From: Bacillus sp. T33-2
GTDB lineage: Bacteria; Bacillota; Bacilli; Bacillales; Cytobacillaceae
NCBI RefSeq assembly: GCF_002860205.1
Contig: NZ_PGVB01000037.1
Coordinates: 1-46,074, forward strand
Direction of reading: 5' to 3'
DNA length: 46,074 nt
Within the stretch, counting starts at the first letter, position 1. Every line of letters begins with the position of its first letter. The translations under genes and the position numbers were made by a program. Under the pieces are notes generated by a model. That model made no database searches and was not told the DNA's origin. It saw only the letters and a list, made by a program, of their open reading frames with translations. Shown here in pieces: positions 24,503 to 33,616 of the stretch.

Positions 24503-25366
24503 TTGAAGAAACGGCGGAATCATCAATCTAATCCGAAAATAGAGCGTGTACTTGAATATGTTTATGTGCTGGTTGGTTCTGGTATTGTCGCGATTGCGTT
24601 CAACCAGTTTTTGCTTCCGAACAGGGTTGCTTCGGGAGGTGTGAGCGGGATCAGCACCATTCTTGATGCTGTGCTTAATTGGGAGCCGGCGTATGTGCAG
24701 TGGACCTTGAACATCCCGTTGTTTATTGCTGGTGTTGTATTGCTTGGCGGGCAGTATGGTATAAAAACGTTGGCTGGTACGTTGTTCCTGCCGCTGGTTG
24801 TTTTTCTGACAAAGGATTTTGAGCCTTGGACACATGATCCGCTCCTCGGCTCGTTATTTGGAGGAATTGGAGTCGGATTGGGGCTCGGAATTGCATTCTT
24901 GGGCAACGCTTCCACCGGAGGGACGGATTTGGCGGCGCAGATCATGCACAAATACACTGGGTTGTCACTCGGTACATGTGTCGCCCTGATTGACGGTTTA
25001 ATTGTGTTCACCGCTGCGATTGTATTTGATGTTGAACGCGGCCTATATGCCTTGATCGGCCTTTACGTAACGAGCAAAACGATTGACCTTGTCCAGGTCG
25101 GTATCGGCCGGTCGAAAATGGCCATGATCATTACTGCCCATCAGGCTGAAGTAAGGGAAGCGATATTAAATAAGATTGACCGGGGTGTGACTAAATTATC
25201 CGCGTATGGCGGCTACACCGACCAGGAACGGCCGATTCTTATGTGTGTCGTGGATCAAACGGAGTTCACAAAATTGAAACAATTAGTCAAAACCATTGAC
25301 CCGGCTGCATTTGTGATTGTTATGGATGCTTCAGAGGTATTGGGGGAGGGTTTTAAACGGGTTTGA
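24503..25366 (+). CDS. YitT-family membrane protein (YvjA-like) with DUF2179 domain
   Basis: 287 aa. Five or so membrane segments occupy residues about 15-195 (QFLLPNRVASGGVSGIS and GNASTGGTDLAAQIMHK are family hallmarks), followed by the cytoplasmic DUF2179 domain (about 205-280; GVTKLSAYGGYTDQERPIL). The family is widespread in Firmicutes; transport function is suspected but unproven. The start is TTG with AAAGGGG at a suitable distance. In B. subtilis the equivalent position after prfB is held by yvjA, so this is probably its orthologue. Confidence 0.9.
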   Translation: MKKRRNHQSNPKIERVLEYVYVLVGSGIVAIAFNQFLLPNRVASGGVSGISTILDAVLNWEPAYVQWTLNIPLFIAGVVLLGGQYGIKTLAGTLFLPLVVFLTKDFEPWTHDPLLGSLFGGIGVGLGLGIAFLGNASTGGTDLAAQIMHKYTGLSLGTCVALIDGLIVFTAAIVFDVERGLYALIGLYVTSKTIDLVQVGIGRSKMAMIITAHQAEVREAILNKIDRGVTKLSAYGGYTDQERPILMCVVDQTEFTKLKQLVKTIDPAAFVIVMDASEVLGEGFKRV

Positions 25367-25414
25367 ATTTGGTATAAAATAGATATGCTTGACAATGTTT
25401 CTGTGGGGGGAATT

Positions 25415-25726
25415 ATGGTGAAAAAGAAGTTGCTAGGGTTATTGATGGGGGCTTCACTCGTGCTCGCGGCATGCGGCGGCGGTGAAGATGCCAAAGATTC
25501 AGCCGGAGCGGGGGATCCGGAAAAACTGTATGAACAAAAATGCGCTGCTTGCCATGGCGGCGACCTTGAGGGTGCAAATGGACCGAAGCTAAGCGATGTC
25601 GGCTCCAGGCTGTCCAAGGAAGAGATTGAACAGGTTATCGAAAAAGGCCAGGGTGCAATGCCTCCTAAACAGCTGGAAGGTGAAGACGCATCTGCTGTAG
25701 CTGAATGGCTGGCCGGAAAAAAATGA
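25415..25726 (+). CDS. cccB: lipoprotein cytochrome c551
   Basis: 103 aa from the ATG at 25415 (GGGGGGA upstream; a GTG one codon later is also possible). A lipoprotein signal ends in the lipobox LVLAAC, followed by a Gly/Asp linker and a small class I cytochrome c domain with one CAACH heme site and the Met ligand in QGAMPPKQL. Anchored to the outer face of the membrane, it carries electrons between the bc complex and caa3 or other oxidases. Its place after yvjA and before ftsE matches B. subtilis cccB. Unlike the 11-20 kb cluster it is a normal Bacillus housekeeping cytochrome. Confidence 0.95.
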   Translation: MVKKKLLGLLMGASLVLAACGGGEDAKDSAGAGDPEKLYEQKCAACHGGDLEGANGPKLSDVGSRLSKEEIEQVIEKGQGAMPPKQLEGEDASAVAEWLAGKK

Positions 25727-25738
25727 AACGTGTAACAT

Positions 25739-25773
25739 CAAAGCGTTCCTTTATTCTTGAGGAACGCTTTTTC
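25739..25773 (+). terminator. terminator of cccB
   Basis: AAGCGTTCCT and AGGAACGCTT form a perfect stem with a 9-nt loop and a T-run. The gap 25774-26053 is AT-rich and shows no gene. Confidence 0.9.
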
Positions 25774-26053
25774 TCATTCAAACCGCTAACCATTCCTCAT
25801 TAAAAAACACTTCACAAAAAAGTCACACTTTCATTTGTAATTTCATTTTTACATTTTCGCAATAAAACTGAATATTATACATATTCTATCATTTTTCCTA
25901 TATCAATAAACACAGGTAAAAACTAATTGCTGACTGGCTAATTAACAAAAATTTTAATGGGGAATTGAGGTTATAGAGGAAAAGAATTCCGGTATTATAA
26001 TAGATTGAAATGAAACTGTAATATTTTTAAGGGTCAATTTGCCTGTGGTTGAT

Positions 26054-26061
26054 GTTATAAT
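26054..26061 (+). promoter_or_regulatory. extended -10 promoter of ftsEX
   Basis: TGTTATAAT (TGN plus perfect TATAAT) lies 65 bp before ftsE; the -35 region is weak, as is usual for extended -10 promoters. Confidence 0.5.
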
Positions 26062-26126
26062 GGGTTTGTTACAAATTGTCGAATGGTAGCTTAGTGATAA
26101 GACTTACGAACTAAGGTGATACTAGA

Positions 26127-26813
26127 ATGATAGAAATGCAAGACGTGTATAAAAGATATCCCAATGGCGTTGTTGCTGCAAACGGGATCAATGTTCATAT
26201 AGAGCAAGGCGAGTTTCTGTACGTTGTAGGGCCAAGTGGAGCCGGGAAATCGACTTTTATCAAAATGATGTACCGGGAAGAGAAGCCGACGCAAGGGACA
26301 ATCACCATCAATGGTGTGAACCTGTCCAAGCTGAAGGCAAGCAAAGTGCCGATGCTGCGCCGCAACATCGGTGTCGTCTTCCAGGACTTCAAGCTTTTGC
26401 CAACCCTCAATGTATATGAGAATGTCGCGTTTGCCATGGAAGTTATAGAAGAGGAACCACAATACATTAAAAAGAGAGTTATGGAAACCCTTGAGCTAGT
26501 CGGTTTGAAGCATAAGGCAAGGATGCTGCCGACCGAGCTGTCCGGTGGGGAACAGCAGCGTGTCTCAATAGCGCGGTCAATCGTGAACGCACCTAAAGTA
26601 GTGATCGCGGATGAGCCGACCGGAAATCTTGACCCAGACACCTCATGGGATATCATGAAGACTTTCGAAGAGATCAACATGAGAGGCACAACGGTTGTAA
26701 TGGCGACCCATAATAGGGATATCGTTAATACAATCAAGCACCGTGTCATTGCCATTGAAGGCGGTAAGATCGTCCGTGACGAACAGAAAGGTGAGTACGG
26801 CTATGAAAGCTAG
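26127..26813 (+). CDS. ftsE: cell-division ABC transporter ATPase FtsE
   Basis: 228 aa. Walker A GPSGAGKST (35-43), Q-loop VVFQDFK, signature LSGGEQQR and Walker B VVIADEPTGNLD are all present. FtsE powers FtsX to activate peptidoglycan hydrolases, CwlO in B. subtilis, during elongation and also affects entry into sporulation. The ATG follows AAGGTGATACTAGA. It overlaps ftsX by 11 bp, so the pair is translationally coupled. Confidence 0.97.
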   Translation: MIEMQDVYKRYPNGVVAANGINVHIEQGEFLYVVGPSGAGKSTFIKMMYREEKPTQGTITINGVNLSKLKASKVPMLRRNIGVVFQDFKLLPTLNVYENVAFAMEVIEEEPQYIKKRVMETLELVGLKHKARMLPTELSGGEQQRVSIARSIVNAPKVVIADEPTGNLDPDTSWDIMKTFEEINMRGTTVVMATHNRDIVNTIKHRVIAIEGGKIVRDEQKGEYGYES

Positions 26814-27696
26814 AACCTTGCGGCGCCACTTCAGAGAAAGCTTCAAGAGCCTTGCCAGAAACGGCTGGATGACGTTTGCCTCCGTCAGTGCCGTAACCGT
26901 TACACTATTACTTGTCGGTGTCTTTTTCGTCATTATGATGAATTTGAATAAAGTGGCAACCAACATTGAACAGGATGTAGAAATCCGGGTTCATATCGAT
27001 CTTGCCGCAAATGACCAGGATAAAGAAATCCTTAAACAGCAAATAGACCAGGTTCCAGGCATTAAAAGCATGGTCTATTCCCCGAAGGAAAAAGAGCTTG
27101 ATAGGTTAATCAAAAGCTTTGGGGAAGAAGGAGAGACTCTTCAGCTGTTTGAACAGGAGAATCCTTTAAATGATGTATTCGTCGTAAAGACGAAAAACCC
27201 AACCGATACGATGAAAGTTGCTAAGCAAATTGAACAAATGGACTATACGGCCAAAGTAGAGTACGGCCAGGGAAGTGTTGAGAAGCTCTTCAGTTTTATC
27301 AAGGTAAGCCGGAATGTCGGCCTGATCCTGATTGTCGGGCTTTTGTTCACAGCCATGTTCCTGATTTCGAACACAATCAAGATTACGATCATGTCACGGC
27401 GCCGGGAAATTGAAATCATGAGGCTGGTCGGTGCGACCAACAGCTTTATCAGATGGCCATTCTTCCTGGAAGGACTGTGGCTTGGAATACTCGGATCCAT
27501 CCTTCCAATCGCGGCTGTATCCGCGGCATATTACCAAGTGTATGATTTAATCCGGGAAAAAGTTAATAATCCTTTTATTCAATTGATAGAATTCAATCCT
27601 TTTGTATACCAATTATCAGCGGTCCTTATCATTATGGGTGCAGCAATTGGTGTCTGGGGAAGCCTTATGTCCGTCCGGAAATTCTTGAAAGTTTAA
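26803..27696 (+). CDS. ftsX: cell-division ABC transporter permease FtsX
   Basis: 297 aa from the ATG at 26803 (AAAGGTGAG upstream, inside ftsE); the frame is open earlier without support. Topology: cytoplasmic basic N-terminus (RTLRRHFRESFKSLARNGWM), first membrane segment at about 22-45, a large external loop (about 47-165) that contacts the hydrolase, then three more membrane segments with the FtsX core. Works with FtsE and probably with the coiled-coil M23 protein encoded next. Confidence 0.96.
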   Translation: MKARTLRRHFRESFKSLARNGWMTFASVSAVTVTLLLVGVFFVIMMNLNKVATNIEQDVEIRVHIDLAANDQDKEILKQQIDQVPGIKSMVYSPKEKELDRLIKSFGEEGETLQLFEQENPLNDVFVVKTKNPTDTMKVAKQIEQMDYTAKVEYGQGSVEKLFSFIKVSRNVGLILIVGLLFTAMFLISNTIKITIMSRRREIEIMRLVGATNSFIRWPFFLEGLWLGILGSILPIAAVSAAYYQVYDLIREKVNNPFIQLIEFNPFVYQLSAVLIIMGAAIGVWGSLMSVRKFLKV

Positions 27697-27803
27697 CAGC
27701 GTGCCGGATCGCACGGTGGTACTGCTAACCTAAAAATAGACGATGCACCAACAGAGAACAAAGAAGTTACGAAACTATGTAGTAGGAGAGGGGAAAATAT
27801 TAC

Positions 27804-29099
27804 GTGAAAAAGCAGCTACTCTCACTGGCAGTAGTCAGTACTTTAAGTGTGGGGTCATTTGTAAGCCCAGTTTCATTAAATTATGCAAGTGCTTCTAAAA
27901 TTTCAGATTTGACAGAACAGAAAAAGGATGTCCAACAGGAACGTTCAGGTTTATCGTCAGATATTAACAATACGAAAGCTAAAATAAGTGAAAACCAAAG
28001 TGAACAGGCAAATATCAATGCAGAAGTCAAGAGGCTTGATGCTGCAGTAACAGACGCCAACAATAAAATTGAGGAAAAAAACACACAAATTCAACAGACA
28101 GAAGCCGAAATTGAAAAGCTAAAAAGCGAAATTGCCGTATTGATTGAGCGCATTAATAAGCGAAATGAGATGTTAAAGGACCGTGCCCGCAATTTACAGC
28201 AAAATGGCGGTACTGTCAGCTATCTCGACGTACTGTTGGGCGCACAAAGCTTCAGTGATTTCGTTGACCGGGTAAATGCTGTTTCAGCTATCGTGGAGGC
28301 AGATAAGGACATAATCGAACAGCACAAAAAGGACCAGGCAGAACTTGAGTCAAAGCAAAAAGCTGTTGAAACGAAGCTGGCTGAGCTACAGCAAATGAAG
28401 AAGGATCTGGAAGCGTTAAAAGTGAAATTAAACGGCCAAATTGCCGAAAAAAATGAGTTGATGAGCCATCTTAAGCATGAAGAAGAACAAATGCATGCCC
28501 ATCAATTGGCTCTTGAAGAAGAAAATGCGATTTTAGCTGCGCAGGAAGCTGCAATTCAACAGGCAATCCAGTTGGAACAGCAGCGCCAGGCTGAACTTGC
28601 ACGCCAAGCTGAACTTGCACGGCAGGCTGAGCTTGCACGCCAGGCACAGCAAAACAGTGGGGGCGGTTCCGCTGCGCCTGCTGTAGCAGCACCACCAGTA
28701 TCCAATGGAACTTGGACAAGGCCTGCAGCTGGACGCATCACTTCCGGTTTAGGGCAGCGCTGGGGATCATTCCATGCTGGAGTCGATATTGCGGCATCTG
28801 GCAATGTACCGATCGTGGCTGCCGCTGATGGAGTTGTAATCCGGTCATATTACTCATCCAGCTACGGAAACGTTATTTTTATTGCACACTCTGTCAATGG
28901 CCAAACCTATACTACTGTGTATGCGCATATGAGTGCACTGATGGCTTCTAGTGGATCAGTCGTATCTAAAGGGCAGCGGATTGGCACGATGGGAAATACC
29001 GGCCAGTCTTACGGCCAGCACTTACATTTCGAACTTCACAGAGGTTCATGGAATGCTTCCAAGTCTAACGCTATTAACCCGATTGGTATCGTACTATAA
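27804..29099 (+). CDS. secreted coiled-coil M23 peptidoglycan hydrolase (EnvC/PcsB-like)
   Basis: 431 aa starting at GTG 27804. Signal peptide (about 1-30, cleavage near YASA), long coiled coil (about 32-250) with three tandem AELARQ units (about 262-280), Gly/Ser/Ala/Pro hinge, and a C-terminal LytM/M23 domain (about 305-431). Zinc ligands are intact: HAGVDIAA and HLHFELH, with YAHMS. This combination of coiled coil plus peptidase is how FtsX-activated hydrolases or activators (EnvC, PcsB, CwlO) are built, and the gene lies 107 bp after ftsX, so it is the best candidate FtsEX partner here. In contrast to EnvC, the active site looks complete. Confidence 0.9.
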   Translation: MKKQLLSLAVVSTLSVGSFVSPVSLNYASASKISDLTEQKKDVQQERSGLSSDINNTKAKISENQSEQANINAEVKRLDAAVTDANNKIEEKNTQIQQTEAEIEKLKSEIAVLIERINKRNEMLKDRARNLQQNGGTVSYLDVLLGAQSFSDFVDRVNAVSAIVEADKDIIEQHKKDQAELESKQKAVETKLAELQQMKKDLEALKVKLNGQIAEKNELMSHLKHEEEQMHAHQLALEEENAILAAQEAAIQQAIQLEQQRQAELARQAELARQAELARQAQQNSGGGSAAPAVAAPPVSNGTWTRPAAGRITSGLGQRWGSFHAGVDIAASGNVPIVAAADGVVIRSYYSSSYGNVIFIAHSVNGQTYTTVYAHMSALMASSGSVVSKGQRIGTMGNTGQSYGQHLHFELHRGSWNASKSNAINPIGIVL

Positions 29100-29108
29100 C
29101 AAAATTCA

Positions 29109-29136
29109 AGAGAGAGGCATTGCTTCTCTCTTTTTC
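29109..29136 (+). terminator. terminator of the M23 gene
   Basis: GAGAGAGGC and GCTTCTCTC form a 9-bp stem with a 3-nt loop followed by five T. Confidence 0.85.
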
Positions 29137-29201
29137 CTTTTCCCCATATAAAGGTTGAACTAACGTGTAATTATTTCCAATAATATAGGTCTTGTTAATG
29201 C

Positions 29202-29241
29202 AAAACAGCTTAGCCCAGAATTTGGGCCAAGCTGTTTTTTA
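29202..29241 (-). terminator. bidirectional terminator overlapping the end of the RRNPP gene
   Basis: ACAGCTTAGCCC and GGGCCAAGCTGT pair with one mismatch; A- and T-runs flank both sides. The stop codon of the minus-strand regulator lies within it. Confidence 0.8.
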
Positions 29242-30585
29242 ATATCTAAAAGCCGGAAGGGCCAGCTCATGAAAGTGTGTGAACAGAAAGTTATTTTGAA
29301 GGTTGTTATGGTAGAGTTCCAAAGCTTGCATCTGCAGGTAATCGGGTTCTTTTAAACGAATGATTTCGTACAGAATATCCGCTTTTAATAGCCCATCATA
29401 ATCGGTGTCCAATGTTTCAAGTGCAAGTTTAAAGGCAGCCAGTGAACCACTATCATCATGAAGGTATGTTTGAATGAATTTCCCCTCCAGATAATGATTC
29501 TTTGCGACTAGCAAAGGGTCGCTGACTTGAAATTGTTTTGTTTTATTGATTAAAGTCTGAATAAATGATTGGTCTTCTTTATGCTTTAAATCTAAGAAAA
29601 TCGCTAACTGAAGCAGGGCCAAGCTTTTTTCTCTCAGCTTTTCACATTCGCTTATTCTGGTAAGGTCACACACAAGGTTTTCTTTTGAACTATCGACAAG
29701 TTCCGAATTTGGGCAGGATGTTAATATCGCGTAAATCGTCAGGGCCCATCCCCGCACCAACCCTTCCATATGGTCGGTTTGCTGCATCTTTACTCTCAGC
29801 GACAGCAATTCCTCATTTATACCATCGTTCAACTCATCTTCTAAAAGCTTAATGAGGAGTTTAACATACTGTGTTTCAATTGGAATAATAATGTGGTTCT
29901 GGACTTTATTGATGTCCTGCAGAGCTTTAATATTTGCACCTATATAAAGGTATAAAATAGAGCGGTTGAAATAGATATTATCTCTTTCTTCTTTGGTAAT
30001 GGTCGGAGTTTCTTTCGAAAGCTTTAATGCTTGAGCTAGAAGCTCAAGGCTCTTTGTTATTTTCTTTTCGGCGAAAAACATGCTGGCTAGGGCATTATAC
30101 GCTTTTAGTTTTAATACCAAGTTATAGTTATTAGTATCTTCAGTTGCTATAACCTTACAGAACAATTCCTTGGCCTTGTAAAACTTTTTTGTTTTCATAT
30201 AAAAAATTCCTGACAGGAAATGAAAATCTATTTTCCTGCTTGGGATCTGCTAGGATTCTATTTTTGAATGGAATTTGTTTAACTCACTTTCCATATACTC
30301 CCAATGCTCTATTCCAATCAGGTCCCCGAGTTTATGTTTAAAATACTCAAGCTCTTTTATTTTGTTTTTAATATCAGGATCGGAAAAATAGCTCATCGGA
30401 AAATCAAGCTTTTCAGAAATCCTTTCTAGTTCTTCATTCGTTACAGACCTGTGGCCATTTTCTATATTACTCATTTTCCCGAGTGAACAGATGCCATCGG
30501 CCAATTCCCCTAATGTCATACCACGCATTTTTCTTGCTTCTCTAATTTTTTCGCCAATATGCTTGTGCCTCGGTATTTTCTGCAT
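29239..30585 (-). pseudogene. RRNPP-type (NprR/PlcR-like) regulator interrupted by an in-frame amber codon
   Basis: Reading from the ATG at 30585, 111 codons encode an XRE helix-turn-helix (about 10-65, IGEKIREARKMRGMTLGELA) and the start of a helical linker, ending in a TAG at 30252-30250. The same frame continues without a shift through 17 more codons (QIPSRKIDFHFLSGIFY) to a downstream 319-codon stretch made of TPR-like helical repeats. Together the frame is 448 codons, the size of NprR/PlcR-type peptide-pheromone receptors. It is thus one gene broken by a single nonsense codon. The two halves could still be made separately; the internal ATG at 30198 lacks a good RBS. No small secreted signal-peptide gene was found next to it. 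A terminator follows the TPR part. Confidence 0.8.
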
Positions 30586-30718
30586 AAGACAGCTCCTTTA
30601 GAATTAAATAGCTAGTAATTATTATAGTCGAATAATTTGCTGAAAGTACTCTAAATGTTTTAATTGTAATCATAAATAGCAGAATATGAAATTTTTTGTG
30701 AAATTTTGTAGAAAATGA

Positions 30719-30746
30719 TTGAAAATTTTACATTGATTGCTATAAT
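30719..30746 (+). promoter_or_regulatory. sigma-A promoter of the EAL gene
   Basis: TTGAAA (30719-30724) and perfect TATAAT (30741-30746) are separated by 16 bp. The predicted leader to the EAL start is about 190 nt. Confidence 0.65.
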
Positions 30747-30817
30747 TTACACCATGTTTATAAAAGTATAGTTCTTTTATCATAGGAAAAACGAATTAGA
30801 AACAGTAGTGCATTCCC

Positions 30818-30895
30818 TGCTGTATAGGCCAAACCTGGCTTAAAATTCAAACGATGCTATTTCGAACATGCAGACCGACATTAGCAGGCGTTTTT
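30818..30895 (+). promoter_or_regulatory. structured leader with terminator-like end upstream of the EAL gene
   Basis: CCTGCT near 30818 can pair with AGCAGG near 30884, and AACG-GCTA can alternatively pair with TAGC-CGTT; both end at a GGCGTTTTTT run 48 nt before the gene. It has the shape of a riboswitch or attenuator but does not show the GCAAA-CC landmarks of the c-di-GMP-I aptamer. Confidence 0.35.
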
Positions 30896-30942
30896 TAATG
30901 TCATAAATTGTATTAACAACAGGTAAGGAGAAGGGGAAGAAA

Positions 30943-31656
30943 ATGGGTGCTTTAAATATTACACAGTTAGTAAAGGAACGTTCTTTTTACAGTGAATTCC
31001 AGCCTCTTTGGGATACAGTAAGTGAAAATATTTTCGCTTTTGAAGCTTTTATTCGGACTGCACCAAGAATGAACCCGGTGACCATTTTTGAGAATGCCAG
31101 AAAAAAAGGGGTTTTATATGAATTTGATACGGCGTCGATATCAAATGCAATCAAGGAATTTCCTTATGTTTATCTTAATAAGTACTATCTTTTCGTGAAT
31201 GTTTTTCCATCGACCATTGTACATCACGATTTTCCAATTTTCATAGAAGGACTTTTGAATGTTTACCCGGATATAAAACACCGGATAGTTTTTGAAATAA
31301 ATGAAGCAGCAATCGAGGAGAACTATTGGGATCAGGAAATCTTTCTTTCACGTTTGGCTTTTTTGAAGTCAAGCGGATTTCGGGTTGCGTTTGACGATAT
31401 CCCTGTTTGTAAAACCTCTTTGCAGAAAATCATGCAGCTGGCACCTGACTTTATTAAGCTGGATCCTAGCCACTCGGAACAATTGACAGATTCATTGGAA
31501 AAACAGCAGAATATTAAGTTCCTCCTAAACTTTGTTCATGCGAAAACCGACCTTGTTCTTGAAGGAATTGAAACGAAAGATGACCTTCTGACAGCAAAAA
31601 AGTTGGGTGTCACCATCATGCAAGGCTATTATATTTCAAAGCCACAAAGGTTGTAG
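30943..31656 (+). CDS. EAL-domain protein (c-di-GMP phosphodiesterase-like)
   Basis: 237 aa, a stand-alone EAL domain with no sensor. Motif equivalents: EAFIR for ExLxR, LFVNVFPST with the metal-ligand Asn, FEINE, AFDDIP for DDFG, IKLD for KxD, LEGIET for ExVE and QGYYISKP at the end. The charged catalytic positions therefore appear retained, while loop 6 (DDFGxGYS) is degenerate, so activity is uncertain and it may be a c-di-GMP sensor. RBS AAGGAGAAGGGG. Not part of the B. subtilis ftsX-ctpB interval; it has been inserted here together with the RRNPP gene. Confidence 0.85.
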   Translation: MGALNITQLVKERSFYSEFQPLWDTVSENIFAFEAFIRTAPRMNPVTIFENARKKGVLYEFDTASISNAIKEFPYVYLNKYYLFVNVFPSTIVHHDFPIFIEGLLNVYPDIKHRIVFEINEAAIEENYWDQEIFLSRLAFLKSSGFRVAFDDIPVCKTSLQKIMQLAPDFIKLDPSHSEQLTDSLEKQQNIKFLLNFVHAKTDLVLEGIETKDDLLTAKKLGVTIMQGYYISKPQRL

Positions 31657-31787
31657 TCTATATTTTCATAGGGGTATTGCTTAATCAGCAGCTCACAATA
31701 TATAAACTGAATCAGTACTGGCTCTGTCCCCGCTGTCCGAAGATCTGCAATTGACATTGACCAGATTTAAAATTTAATGAATTTATT

Positions 31788-31818
31788 TGGAGGAGGGACA
31801 TGCCTTCCTTTTTTTGGG
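31788..31818 (+). terminator. terminator of the EAL gene
   Basis: AGGAGG and CCTTCCT pair with one bulge around GACATG and are followed by TTTTTTT. Confidence 0.6.
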
Positions 31819-31977
31819 GATAAGGAAGTAGAGGCTGCACTTCTTTATATAGTATTCATAACCTGTCCTGATCCGTCATATAATGGAAACAGCAAGTACT
31901 CCACTGTTTGTATCAGGTCATCCATGGAAGACGATTGGACAGGCAGGAAGCAGAAGAGTGGGAATGGGAGGATGGCA

Positions 31978-33429
31978 ATGGACCGGAAATGGATTGCTGT
32001 TTTAATGGCTGGATCTGTGCTGACGGGTGCCGGCGGGACGTACGCTGGCATGGAGTGGCTGGAACGGACAGAAGGTGTGGCGCTGGAGGCGCAAACAGTC
32101 CCGGGACAAGCAGCGGAAGAAGAAGCTGTCAACATGGACAGCATGGAAAAAATGGAGCAGGCATACGGACTGATTTTAAGCCGGTATGTTGAGAAAGTCG
32201 ACCAGGAAAAACTGACAGAGGGTGCGATACAGGGGATGCTCGCCACCCTTGAGGATCCTTACTCTGTCTATATGGATAAGGAAACCTCCAAACAGTTTAA
32301 CGATACACTAGAATCTACCTTCGAAGGAATTGGCGCAGAGGTAAGCAAGGTTGACAACAAAATTGTGATTGTAGCACCCTTCAAGGGCTCTCCAGCTGAA
32401 AAAGCAGGACTAAAGCCGAATGATCAAATCCTGAAAATTGACGGGGAGAGTGTCGAGGGGCTGGATATTTATGAAGCAACTTCAAAGATCCGCGGTGAAA
32501 AGGGCACCAAGGTCAGGCTGGAAATTGGCCGGCAGGGGTTAAAGGATCCTTTGCAGGTCGAGATAGAACGGGGTGAGATTCCGCAAATCACTGTTTATTC
32601 AGATGTGAAAAAGCAAAATGGGAAAAAGATCGGCTATTTGGAAATTACCTCTTTTTCAAAAGAAACAGCTGATGAATTCCATAAGGAGCTCTCAGGCCTT
32701 GAGAAAAAAGACATCGACGGGCTCATTATTGATGTGCGGGGGAACCCGGGAGGCCTGTTGCCAAGCGTTGACGAAATCCTGAAAGAGCTGGTCACTGATA
32801 AAAAGCCGATTTATCAGATCGAGCAGCGAAACGGTGAAAAAACACGCTATTTTTCTACTCTAAAGAAGGCGAAGCACTATCCAGTTGCTGTTCTCATTGA
32901 CAAAGGCAGTGCCTCGGCTTCCGAAATTCTGGCAGGCGCATTGAAGGAAGCTGGCGGCTATCCTTTAATCGGTGAAAAGACATTTGGCAAAGGAACTGTC
33001 CAGCAGGCAGTTGAAATGGGGGATGGAAGCAATATTAAGCTTACGCTGTTCAAGTGGCTTACTCCAGACGGGAACTGGATCCATAATAAAGGCATCGAAC
33101 CAGAACTTGAAGTCAAGCAGCCAGGCCTGTTTCAAACGCATCCGCTGCAAATCGAAAAATCGTTGCAAAGAGACATGAACAACGAGCAAGTAAAAAATGC
33201 TCAGGCAATCCTTGACGGGATCGGTTATGCCCCGGGACGTCTGGATGGCTATTTCAGCGAGTCCACCGAAACAGCGGTAAAGGCATTCCAGAAGAAAAAG
33301 GGGATGGAAGCGAATGGCGTGATCGACGCGAAAACAGCCGCCGCCCTTGAAGATGCAGCCCGCGACGCCATGAAGCAGGAGAAAAATGATATTCAGCTTC
33401 AGACCGCTTTAAAATATATTGCAAGATAA
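31978..33429 (+). CDS. ctpB: carboxy-terminal processing serine protease CtpB (S41)
   Basis: 483 aa from the ATG at 31978, preceded by GGGAGG with 6-nt spacing; longer in-frame starts lack an RBS. One N-terminal membrane/signal segment (VLMAGSVLTGAGGTYAG), a PDZ domain (about 95-180, FEGIGAEVSKVDNK), the S41 protease domain with the nucleophile in KGSASASEILAGA and Lys in GEKTFGKGTVQQ, and a C-terminal peptidoglycan-binding domain (about 400-460). In B. subtilis CtpB is secreted into the intermembrane space of the forespore and cleaves SpoIVFA to trigger sigma-K activation. A TTCATA-N16-CATATAA upstream (about 31855-31885) resembles a forespore sigma-F/G promoter but is weak evidence. Position before minJ is conserved. 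Confidence 0.95.
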   Translation: MDRKWIAVLMAGSVLTGAGGTYAGMEWLERTEGVALEAQTVPGQAAEEEAVNMDSMEKMEQAYGLILSRYVEKVDQEKLTEGAIQGMLATLEDPYSVYMDKETSKQFNDTLESTFEGIGAEVSKVDNKIVIVAPFKGSPAEKAGLKPNDQILKIDGESVEGLDIYEATSKIRGEKGTKVRLEIGRQGLKDPLQVEIERGEIPQITVYSDVKKQNGKKIGYLEITSFSKETADEFHKELSGLEKKDIDGLIIDVRGNPGGLLPSVDEILKELVTDKKPIYQIEQRNGEKTRYFSTLKKAKHYPVAVLIDKGSASASEILAGALKEAGGYPLIGEKTFGKGTVQQAVEMGDGSNIKLTLFKWLTPDGNWIHNKGIEPELEVKQPGLFQTHPLQIEKSLQRDMNNEQVKNAQAILDGIGYAPGRLDGYFSESTETAVKAFQKKKGMEANGVIDAKTAAALEDAARDAMKQEKNDIQLQTALKYIAR

Positions 33430-33435
33430 CTGAAT

Positions 33436-33475
33436 GGCTTAAAAGGATGAAACCCGTCCTTTTAAGCCTGTTTTT
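33436..33475 (+). terminator. terminator of ctpB
   Basis: GGCTTAAAAGGA and TCCTTTTAAGCC form a perfect 12-bp stem, then TGTTTTT. Confidence 0.92.
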
Positions 33476-33616
33476 ACTATAAGACAGAAATTCCGTTTTC
33501 GTGCTCCCCTTTTATCACATTTTCCAAAACTAGTAATAGGCTTTAAATTGCAGATTTGATAGAATAGGTGTAACTAAACTATTGAACGAATGTTGGATGC
33601 AAAGGGGTTGGCATGG

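Noticed and set aside
31777-31977. N-terminal extension of CtpB
   Set aside because: It includes the terminator hairpin of the EAL gene and has no RBS; the ATG at 31978 has GGGAGG and begins the export signal.
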